DNA of 64,000 nucleotides, taken from assembly GCF_902459505.1 (NCBI RefSeq), contig NC_047096.1, positions 11,594,001 to 11,658,000 on the forward strand, in the 5' to 3' direction. The position numbers and the translations under genes were made by a program. Source of the stretch: Geotrypetes seraphini (taxonomy: Eukaryota > Chordata > Amphibia > Gymnophiona > Dermophiidae). Numbering within the stretch: the first letter of the stretch is position 1; the number at the start of each line of letters is the position of its first letter. This document shows, in pieces, positions 24,554 through 36,500 of this stretch. The notes under the pieces were generated by a model. That model saw nothing but the letters and a program-made list of their open reading frames with translations, did not search any database and had not been told where the DNA came from.

Positions 24554-27500
24554 ATGTGGGACTTGTTCTGGTATTATGTATATAATGCCTAATACCAGCA
24601 GGAGTCAGGGTTGACGTTGAAGCCAGAGATAGAGTCAAAGGTTCGGTGTACTGACTCCACAGCTCTATTGGAAAGTCTTTAATTTTCTTTGTTAGTTTTG
24701 GGAAATATCTATCTCTGATATCTTAATATTTTTCAGAGAACAATGGAAAGTGCATTTCTGTTTCTACGTCTCCAGCATTGCAATGCTTATAAAGTTTGTC
24801 TTAAACGTCTCTATGCAAACTGACTACAATATTTTCTTCCCTTAGTTCTTTTCATTGCTCCTGTTCATCCTTTTGACAGAAGTCGCCTTGGCAGTGCTAC
24901 TCTTTGTTTATGAAGAAAAGGTACAGTTCATACCATATATTCTTGCATTTCCATGGCATTTTTGCTTTTATAGGGCGATATCAAACTATAGTTACTTGAA
25001 CATCCCAAAGAACGTAAGGATACCCTTGAATCCAAAGTTCTGCTCCTAAGTGCACCTTCCAACCACATCTCTTGATTGGGCGCAAAACTTGATTCTAGGG
25101 CATAAGACCTTTTGTTCTGTGCCCAACTGGTACCCAAGCCTTCTGCTGATTCAGAGGCCTGGAAACACCAGTACAAGTTGTGCTGGAATAAATGGAGTCT
25201 TTCCTCATGACAACCAATCCAGTATTTCTCCTGCATCTCTCAGGAGCAGCTTCTTATATTGATCTTTAAGTTCTAAAGGGCACTAAGCTGTATTCTCTTG
25301 ATTATATAGATTATTGAAGTCATAGAAACATAGAAAATGATGGCAGAATAGGGTCACAGCCCATCAAGTCTGCCCATCCTAATGACCCACCCTCATAACT
25401 TCACCCAGCTAGAGATCCCACATGCGTATCCTATTTTTTTCTTAAAATCTGGCACACTGCTGGCCTTAATCACGTGCAGTGGAAGTTCATTCCAATGATC
25501 GACCACCCTTTCGGTGAAGAAATACTTCCTGGTGTCACCATGAAATTGCCCGCCCCTGATTTTCAGCGGATGCCCTCTTGTGGTCGAAGGTCCTTTAAGA
25601 AAGACCTTAATAAGTAGTTTGTAGCTTTAATCAACATCCTAAGCATCTTACAATGCATATTTTGGACACAGGTTTTGGACACAGGGTAATAATATACACG
25701 GTGTCAGGTCAAAAGTGCGCCAGGACAAAGGCATGCCCAGATAATTGAGCGCAGCACGCGCAGCTGCGCCACTCTAAATTACTGTTTTTAGCGCTCCGAC
25801 GGGGGGGGGGGCGTGGGGGGAACCCCCCCACTTTACTTAATAGACATCGCGCCGCGTTGTGGGGGCGTTGTGGGGGGTGGGGGGGGTTGTAACCCCCCAC
25901 ATTTTACTGAAAACTTCACTTTTTCCCTGTTTTTAGGGAAAAAGTTCAGTTTACAGTAAAATGTGGAGGGTTACAACCCCCCAAACCCCCCATAACGCCG
26001 GCGCGATGTCTATTAAGTAAACTGGGGGGGGGGGCTCCCCAACAAAACCCCCATCGGAGCCACTAAAAACTTTAATTTAGAGCGGTGCGGTGGCGTGCGC
26101 TGTGCTCAATTGTCGGTGCGCGCTTTTGTCTTTCGCGCCGTTGTCTATGAACCAATATACACACCTAGGCTGTGAAGACACATAGATAACATAAGAACTG
26201 CCATCTCCGGATCAGACCTTCGGTCCATCAAGTCCGGCGATCCACACACGCGGAGGTCCAGCCAGGTGTACACCTGGCGTAATTTTTAGTCACCCATATC
26301 CCTCTATGCCTCTCGTAAGGAGATGTGCGTCTAGTTTGCTTTTAAATCCTAGAACGGTGGAGTCCGCAATAACCTCCTCTGCATATGTTAAACTTATCCG
26401 GAAAAGGCAATACTGTATATGTGTCTTTGTTTACGTTGACTGAAATTCTTGGTATCCTAGGCCCGCCCAGTTCTACCCAGCCCTGCCCCGTTATACGCCA
26501 GTCCCGTCCCCAATCCCGCCCTAGCCCCACCCCCCGCGCAGATGCACTCCTGCCTGACAGTGATTCGTTCCAAGCTTTTCAAAAACCAGGACAAAGTGCT
26601 GGGTTTTGAAAAGACATCCGGACCCCCGCACATGTCTTCAAAAGAAGGACAAAATCCGGGGAAATCCGGATGTCTAGTAACCCTACACAGACTCAGCAGA
26701 AACTACAAAAACTGAGCTCGGGGGTTTTAACTAGAGAATGACACGGTGACAAAATTTGTCACCGTTCCCGAACTCGCGGATAAACGCGGGAAATAATCCC
26801 ATGTCATTTTCTAGTGCCTATTTCAACCTTGGTCCTTCTACACCAGCATTCTTCAAAGCAAAGCTTGCGGGTCAGTGGTTGTGGCCATTCATACTCCGAT
26901 CCTTATGGGAGCCAAGGATAATGAAGCCATTGTGACATCACTGATGTGATTGGCTCTTAGGCACTGGTGGAATGAGGCATTATGACATCACAATATCTGC
27001 TCTGGATACCAGAGACTGTCATTCTGTAGTATCTGTTTCAACCTCAGTCCTTCTACACCAGCATTCTTCAAAGCAAAGCTTGCGGGTTAGTGGTTGTGCC
27101 CAATTATACTCTGATTCTTCCCTCTCTCTTAAAGAATGACATGAAGATGGTTTCCCGCGGTTATCCGCGGGGACGGGAACGGTGATAAATTTTGTCTGAA
27201 TCATCAACTTTAAATACCATTTCTGGCCCAAAACAGAACACGGCAAACGACCCCACGACAAATGCGCAACGAGAACAGAAAAGTAGGGAAGAGAACATAC
27301 ACATGAACCTGGGATGAAAAAAAAAATGAGTTTATTAAAAGCAATTTTAAAAAACTGTACGCCAGTCAATGTCTTTATTAATCTCTTCAAAACCCGACAT
27401 GGTCCGTGTTTCGGCTTCAAGGCGGAAGTTTGCCTCAGGGGTACCTTTGATGTTCTAAAAAACATATATATTTGCAAATAAGAACTAAAAGAAAAAAATA

Positions 27501-30500
27501 TGCATATGTATATATTCAAATCACAGTTTATACTTAAAAACTCTTTTTTTAAATTATTTATACTGCTCAGCCTCAGAACCTATTACATATTCAAACGTGA
27601 AATGAATTATACATAGGCTGCCATCAGACCATCATTGCAACTATAATGTCTGTTCCACCACAGTCAAGATATAATTCACAAAGCAGAAAATAAATGTCCA
27701 CTTATCTGCTTGCAGTGGTGTCGATAATGGGTCACGAAACAGGCAGCTGTGTTGAAAGTGCTAGTGCTTGATTAAAACATTCCCAACGCCGTGAAACACA
27801 CATATACAAGAGGAAATGTGTTAATAAAAATGATAAACAGCCATATATTATACTAAAAAAAACATGCACAATAAGTGGATACCAAAAAAGGACACATTAT
27901 ATACATATGTGTCCTATTTTGGTATCCACTTATTGTGCATGTTTTTTTTTAGTATAATATATGGCTGTTTATCATTTTTATTAACGCATTTCCTCTTGTA
28001 TATGTGTGTTGATGTCAATGAACAGAGTAAGTTATTAACAGACATACCCAGTAGAGGGCGCAAAAGCATTGGACTTTCAAAAAAGAAAAATACTGAACGA
28101 CACAAAGAAAAAAGAATACTTAAAAAAAAAGTACCAAAACCACCTTGTGACAAAGAACTATTTTATTTATTTATTTCGATTTTTATCCCGTCCTCCCAGT
28201 AGCTCAGAACGGCCTACAAGCAAACATTCACAGTGGAGTACATTTGGACAATACATAGACTATACAGTAGTTTAAGTATAGGTTCAGAATGGAGAAGAGA
28301 GGGTAGAAGGAAGGGGGAGTTTAAGGGGGGTGAGGGGGTAGATTGCAGTTGTAATTTTAGTTGAAGAGGAGGGTCTTTACTGCTTTCCGGAAGGTCATCA
28401 ATGAGTTCTGTAATGTGATTTGCGGGGGGAGTTGGTTCCAGAGTTGGAGGATGAAGTGGCTGTAGGAGCGTTTGCGGGTGGTTTCTGACAGGAGAGACCT
28501 TCCTGAGGGGGGATGCATAGACGTTTCTCCATTTCTGAGTGGAGGGGGCAGGTGGGGGTGTACAGGGTTAGCTTGGATTCTAAGTAGGCTGGCGTGGTGG
28601 CGTAGATTCTTTTATGCGCTATTACCAGGGCCTTGAAGGCGCAGCGTTGGTTAATTGGAAGCCAGAGCTCTGCGCGGAGGGCTGGGGAGATGGGATTGCG
28701 GTAGTTGAGGCTGTGTGGGAAGCGGATTGCTGCATTTTGTACCTGCTGGAGGCGCTTGAGATCTTTTTCGGCTACTCCATTAAATAGGGAGTTGCACCAA
28801 TCCATCCTAGAGAGGACATTGGCATAGAAGAGTTGGGCTAAGTCAGGTGTGGAGATGTAGGGTTTGGTCCTTCCCAGTTGGAAGTGTTACGAAAGTGTTA
28901 TAAGTAAAAACGCCAAGTAACAAGCACTCATCAAAAACTCGAATCAAAATAACCATTCTGTGAAAGCAAAACGCATAATTACCTAAGGCCAAAACACCAA
29001 CAGCTAAGAGCGGTAAGTCTCCTTTTTTCCTTTAGTTTATCACTGGTTTTCTTTCATCTTGGCATTTGAAGGCAATGCCCCTGATCCGCCCGAGCCCCCT
29101 TTGCAAATGCTCTTGGAAACCCTCAGGCGCTATCCTATCGATGGGAGTGGAAGTATGTTTTCACACGGTTCTGCTGTTTCTGCCCCGTTTTAGCACCTTG
29201 CATCTATTAGAATGTTTTTCCGAGTTGAAAATTTGAGGCAGAAGGAGCACCTAATGTCTGGCACCCCTATATAGAATTCCCCCAAATGTGTGACCGTAAC
29301 TACCTCCTCCGTGTATATCTGAGTCACAGGACCAGGAACTTACTGAGGGAAGGCTCTGAGCTGGCGCATGCAAGGGGAATTAGCTGCTGCTTTCTGCCAA
29401 GGATGATGTAAAGGATTTAAGGGTATTGAGGGAGTGGAATTAAATGCCACCCACTTTAGGCTCAGACCTGATCAGTTTGCATTTTCTTATTTATAATGAC
29501 TTCCATCTTGCTCTCTGACATGACGTTTTTGATTGAACAGTTGGACGCTCTCATAGAACAGCAACTGAACTCAAGTCTGCAAGAACATATTGGGAAGAAT
29601 GCATCGGACACATCCATCTGGGGTCGCATTCAGGAAAAAGTGAGTAAAGAAAAATAACCACCACGGTGCGGGGAGAGGCTAATGTAGTAACAGACGATGG
29701 CAGATAAGCAGCTGCACTGTCGATTCAGTCTGTCAATGTTGCCAATTTCGTCACACAACCAAAGCGTACACGTTATGCTTTCCTGGTGAGGAGTGGGCCT
29801 AGTGGAGCTGCTGCTTCGGCATGCTGGGGTTGTGGGATCAATCCCGGCAGTGCTCCCTGTGTAGGGTTACCAGATTTTCCCAAAGGAAAACCCGGATCCA
29901 TGGCCACTTTCCCCCCCCAGGCCCGCCCATTTTTGCCTGTCACGCCCCGTCCCCCAGCCCCGCCTCTTAGCCCCACCCCCTTAACTTGTTCGTGTGTCAG
30001 GACGGCATCCGCTCATACACAGATGAGAGGCGGTGACGTCACACGTGTGATGTCACCACGTTGCATGCGCGGACGCCGTCCCGACGTCGGAAGCTTTTCA
30101 AAACCCGGACAAAATGCCGGGTTTTGAAAAGCCGACCAGAGCCCCGGACATGTCCTCAAAAGGAGGACATGCCTGAGGAAATCCGGACGTCTAGTAACCC
30201 TATCCACGTGACCCTGAGTGAGTCACTTAATCTTCCGTTGCCCTGGGCATAAAATAAAGTACCTGTAAATAGGCAAACAGCCTTGAACGTGTAACCACAG
30301 AAGGGCGGGATAGAAGTGCCATCCTCTTTCTGTCTTTGCCATTTTTGAGATACAAACCATAGAAGTCTGCCCGGCACCGGCCTTACTTCCTTACCGAAGT
30401 CGCCGTCTAGCACGTTAACCCTTCGTTCGATTCCTTGCTCTTTTTTATATAGGTTTCCTTTGTATCACAGTTTTTTTTCTCCACATATATATCTGATTTG

Positions 30501-33500
30501 TTATTGACATGGGAAAGGGCTTCGGATCTAGGGCTCCTTTCACGAAGCTGCTTAGCGCGTGCAGAATTGCCGCGCGCACTAGCCGCTAACGCCAGCATTG
30601 AGCTGGCGTTAGTTCTAGCCGCCTAGCGCGGGTTTAGCGTGTGCTAAAATTCTGCGTGTGCTAAAAACGCTATCGCCGCTTAGCGAAAGGAGCCTTTAAT
30701 CCATGCCTTTCTTTTTAAAAATTATTTATTTATCATTTTCGTCTCGACACTATCAAGTGTAAACGTGTTCAGAAAGCAAATTGAGCATAAGATTAATACA
30801 TACAAGGTAATTGCATAAAGAAACAATAAATGCTTAAATTAAGCTCTAGTCCCCAATTATGAGATCCAAGAATTAACTTAACGGAATCAGAAGAAAATTA
30901 ATAAAGAATACAAGGCTGATCTGGCTGAAATCAGGTTGAAATAATCGCCTCAGTACAGTCTCTAATATCGTCTTCCTGCTCCAGTTGCGATAGTGATAGG
31001 AAGTTAACTGGAAAGGTTCAAACATAGTAACATAGTAGATGACGGCAGATAAAGACCCGAATGGTCCATCCAGTCTGCCCAACCTGATTCAATTTAAATT
31101 TTTTTTTTTTTTTCTTCTTAGCTATTTCTGGGCGAGAATCCAAAGCTTTACCCGGTACTGTGCTTGGGTTCCAACTGCCGAAATCTCTGTTAAGACTTAC
31201 TCCAGCCCATCTACACCCTCCCAGCCATTGAAGCCCTCCCCTGCCCATCCTCCTCCAAACGGCCATACATAGACGCAGACCGTACAAGTCTGCCCAGTAA
31301 CTGGCCTAGTTCAATCTTTAATATTATTTTCTGTTTCTAAATCTTCTGTGTTCATCCCACAATTCAAAGAATACTTACTTTTGAGAAGAATAATGCACAA
31401 CACATTTACAAGGATGACGTAAATAAAAAGTCGCCCCTAAGGCTAGAACCCCAGGTTTTAACTACAAAAATTATTTCCTACGCTTTTGGGTGTCCCTGGC
31501 CAAATCTGGATACATTTGTACTTTTAAACCTAAAAAATCTTTCTGCTTATGTTTAAAGAAATTTAGTTCATGCCTTTCTTAGTAGTTGAAGCCAAGTTAC
31601 ATTCAGATATCCTGGGTGTTTTCTTGTCTCTAGAGGGCTTCGATATAAATTTTTACCTGATGCAAAGGAGTTGGGGGGGGGGAGGGGGGAGTAAGTCACT
31701 TTCCCGAGGTCACAAGGAGCTTTAGTGGGATTTGAACCCAATTTCCTAGTTTTATAAACTTGCACGTACTTCACTACAAATTGGCAGCCATTTTCAATCG
31801 GGAGCTGCATTGGGCATCACTCCTGTCCCAACGACCCCTAGCCCACAAGGAATTACATAAGAACATTAGAATTGCCACTGCTGGGTCAGACCAGTGGTCC
31901 ATCATGCCCAACAGTCCGCTCACGCAGCGGCCCTTAGGTCAAAGATCAGTGCCCTAACTGAGACTAGCCTTACCTGCATACGTTCTGGTTCAGCAGGAAC
32001 TTGTCTAACTTTATCTTGAATCCCTGGAGGGTGTTTTCCTCTATAACAGCCTCCGGAAGAGCGTTCCAGTTTTCCACCATTCTCTGGGTGAAGAAGAACT
32101 TACTTATGTTTGTACGGAATCTATCCCCTTTTAGCTTTAGAGAGTGCCTTCTCGTTCTCTCTACCGTGGAGAGGGTGAACAACCTGTCTCTATCTACTAA
32201 GTCTATTCCCTTCATTATCTCAAATGTTTCGATCATGTCCCCTCTCAGTCTCCTCTTTTCAAGGGCAAAGAAGCTTAGTTTCTACAAGATGTGTGGGAGA
32301 GCCATGTTGGGAGCTAAAAGACTCTTGGGGGGGAGGGTGATCAGATTGGGGGAACTTTTGCCCTTGGTGAAGGGGTAAAGGAAGGAAAGGAGGGGGATCG
32401 AATGAGGGACATTTGTCATTGGGGACGAGAGAGAAGGAAGAGGGGGATCGAGGGTGTCATGTCATGTGTTCTGTTGTAGTGGTGTTCCAGAAGGGGGGAA
32501 GATTATAATGGAAGGGTTCAGGTGGGAGAGGACATCTTTATATGCTAGACTTCTGCTCAGCAGCTATTTGGATGCTGGTTGATATTCAGCATTGGCAGTC
32601 ACATAGCTATGTGACCAAAGATAGGAAAGTCTTGAATGCATTTTGGTTGCTTAGTTCTGCAGGTATCGGCAGGTAAAGGTGGTTGATCGATGAGCACTTC
32701 ATGTGGTACAACAGAGTTTCTCAGCTTTGATCTGGAGACATGCTTAACCAGTTGGGTTTTCAGGATACCATAATACATGAAAGCTCACAGTGGCACTCCT
32801 GAAAAGCCAAGCATTTCAGGCGGTCCTCAAAGGCGAGTTGAGCATCGTTGTTTCCAGAAGGTCAGTGGATTATGCCCCTGTCCAGTGCTTGATATTTTTT
32901 AATGCCTTTTTCATTTTAGCTGAAATGTTGTGGTGTGAAGAAAGTCGAGGATTGGAAACAATCGGTGCCAAAATCCTGCGAAGAAACCCCTGGCCATTAC
33001 TTCAAGGAAGTAAGTACAAAGCGATGCATGCATGCCAATTAGGCATAATATCGACAGCACTCTGTAACACTTTTACAAAGCAGCATAAAACTGAAAAAAG
33101 GAAACTAATGGCAAATGAAATCATTAATTAAAAAGGAACACAAAAAAACCTGACTTAGATGAAGAGCACAAGGTCATGCTTACATAGTAACATAGTAGAT
33201 GATGGCAGATAAAGACCCGAATGGTCCATCCAGTCTGCCCAACCTGATTCAATTTAATTTTTTTTTTTTTTCTTCTTAGCTATTTCTGGGCGAGAATCCA
33301 AAGCTTTATCCGGTACTGTGCTTGGGTTCCAAATGCCGAAATCTCTGTTAAGACTTACTCCAGCCCATCTACACCCTCCCAGCCATTGAAGCCCTCCCCT
33401 GCCCATCCTCCACCAAACGGCCATACACAGATACAGACCGTACAAGTCTGCCCACTACTGGCCTTAGTTCAATCTTTAATATTATTTTCTGATTCTAGAT

Positions 33501-36500
33501 CCTCTGTGTTCATCACACGCTTCTTTGAACTCAGTCACCGTTTTACTCTCCACCACCTCTCTCGGGAGTGCATTCCAGGCATCCACCACCCTCTCCGTAA
33601 AGTAGAATTTCCTAACATTGCCCCTGAATCTACCACCCCTCAACCTCAAGTTATATCCTCTATGTTTGGCTTCTAGCACAGGTTGGGCCACAGGGGTCAA
33701 GGCTGGACCAATATTTTACCCAACACAGAGCTTGGGGGGCGGAGTCAGAGATTGGTTTATTAGGCCCCTGTGAGGCTGCCCCTAGTGGTTGGTATGTATC
33801 TTTAGCAGCTCAGACTGGGCTGACTGGACAGGTCAATTGATCTTTCACTGTTCCCGTGTAACAAGACTATTAAATTCACAAGGCACCCAAATTTAAGCAC
33901 CTATAAAATGAAGCCAAGCAGGACAAAGTAGGGGGGAGAAGTTAGACACCCAGCACTAATTTTGAGCTAGGAAGCAGAGATTATAAGCAACATATTTTTG
34001 TGTTTCAGCTTTCTCCCTTGAAATCTGTGCTGCACAATGTATCCAAAATATGTTTTCCATGAAAACTTTAGCAAAAGGGAGAAACAAAAATATAAAAGAA
34101 GCATGGTTTCAGGTCATTTCAATTTTTCTACTGAAAATGCTGCACCTGGGTAGACATGAGTGCCACAAATTAGAAGATGCTAATCTGAGGTCATCCTTGA
34201 TTGTATCGATATAGATTAGATTACAATTCAATGTATACACATGGCTTATAGATGTTCTCTGTAGAATAGCAAGAACAGGTGTACAAAAAATAGATGAACA
34301 TTCTGGATGGTATATTTGGTGTCTGCAAATCTGTGATTCTTCTCCGTTTTTTTTTTTTTTTTTTGCTTTGATGCAGAAAAGGTTAGCCGGGCGATGAGGC
34401 GTGAAAGAGTTTGCACTTGCTATTATTTTAAACCTTTCCATGTGGCACTTTCCAAAGATAATACACTTATAGAAACCTCATTCAACACTATAAATACTGT
34501 TCTAGAGCAATCTGGAAAGACAGATAGAAGGACCTAGAAAGAGGTTCTAGATACCTCTAAAGGCCATCGTAGGTGACCCACTCAGAGCCGATACCTGGGC
34601 TGTTCACCAACCCGGGTAGTTAGCAGAAGATAGCTGGCTACGTGCTACTTGGCTGGCTAATCAAATATCAGCCGCATAGTCATGAGCGGCTACACAAGCC
34701 TTGGGCATGGTGTAAGATCTCGCACCTATATTTAGACGCAACACTGCAAACTTACGCTAGTATTCTAAAAGGGCAAGTCTCCGTGGAACTGTCGTTTTAG
34801 AATTCACACTCAGCGTGCATCTTCTCGGCACCTAAATTTTGGCACATTTCTAGATTTTTTTTCCCTCTATAGCATAGACCCTTTAACCCTTTAATTGGCA
34901 GATGGTGAAACGGCTGCTTTATGTAACTTGATGTTGAATGGGAGCAACAGTGCCAAGTAACAAGCATTTGGAGGTGCAGAACTCCCATAAGAGCCACAGA
35001 AAACACATGTTGCTTCTGAGCAACATTGGCGAATAAAGAGTTAAGAAAATAATAATAATAACTTTATTTTTGTATACCGCCATACCCCGAAGAGTTCTAG
35101 GCGGTTCACATTAGTTAGACAGAGATTACAAGAGGTTACATATCAAATTGATCGTAGAGTTGTGAACAGCAGGGAGAGAAGTGGGGGGGAGAGGAGGGGG
35201 ACGGGGGAGGGGAGTAGATCAGACGGGGGGGGGATATAAAAGGGGCATTAAGGGTCTTGGTCTCGAAATAGGTGAGTTTTGAGTAGTTTTCTAAAGTCGA
35301 GGTAGTTGTAGGCCTTGAGGACCATTTGGGCTAGCCAAGGGTTTAGTTGGCATGCTATTAGCAACATTTATTTTAAATGAAAGAAATGTTTTCTGGCAGC
35401 TCCTTCCTTAGGTCCAACAATTTTGTCAATCCATTTTTCACCGCACGAGCTTACACTGGTCACTCTGTCACACTTATCTTACACTGTACATTTGAACTGG
35501 TCTTGTCTACAAGGATCCCCATCTCTATCAACTTTCCATGCTTTGTCCCAAATACCCTTTGTTGTTGTCCAGTAAGTGACATTTATCATAAAAGCAGTGG
35601 TGTAGCAAGATAACTTGGCATCCAGGACAGAGGCGCCCTGCATCACCATGCTGAATACCCCCCTAATACACTCTTCCCTGCCACTCTGGAATTGCCAGGC
35701 TCCATGTTCCTCTTCAAATCTTTGCCAGCAGCAAGCAGGCTCTCCTACCCGCTGTTCACACTGGCTGAGCCTTCCTTCTGACATCATTTCCTGGTTCCAG
35801 GAACAGGAAGTGACATCAGAGGGCGAGATGAAGCTTGCGCAAGCAGAGGATAGGAGAACCTGTTCGCTGCCAGCAAAGATTAGAAGAGTTAGGGAGAGGG
35901 AGTGCCTTACTGAGACACCTCCCATCACTGGGGGGGGGGAGAGAAGAGGTGCTGGTACCCTCACCAAGTCAACGCTTAGGATGTTCCACCCCCCTCCCTT
36001 ACTAAACCCCCGTATTTTAAAAAAAATCTCTAACCTGTGTATATCATGTCTCAAGTGTGTTATGAAGAAGGAGGAGCTTCTGTCCATTTTCATGTCTTCT
36101 TTTTTTTTCCTAGGGTTGCTACTCGAAAGTGAAAGCATGGTTTGAATCCAATTTCATCCATGTAGGCATAACAACCATCATTATTTCTATTATCCAGGTA
36201 AATTATTTCTGATATTATAAGAGAAACAGCAGAGAACTTTTCTGAGATTCCGAGTCAGGTTTAAAGACTGACCAGATCACATGAAGCAGGGTAACTCTAA
36301 AATTGAGGTACTTGCATGTACACGCCCTTTGCATGCTTAAATATATAGAACATTAGCATGTGCCCAGAAATCAAACCCAAGCTCCCAACTACACTGCCAA
36401 TTAGCCAGTCCGGAAACAATTGTTTGCTTAACATTTTGCGCAGGGAAGTGATAGCAAAACTGGCCTACTGACTTTACAGGCAGTCAGAATTTCAGGATAC

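Noticed and set aside
27019-27519. 166-codon minus-strand open frame
   Set aside because: It runs through the end of a DNA transposon and the hammerhead-like repeat; no protein family resemblance.
35479-36145. Open frames of 219 and 176 codons on opposite strands
   Set aside because: The + frame overlaps CD53 exon 7 in the wrong reading frame and spans intron; neither has a domain, and the GT/AG-bounded exon explains the conserved part.
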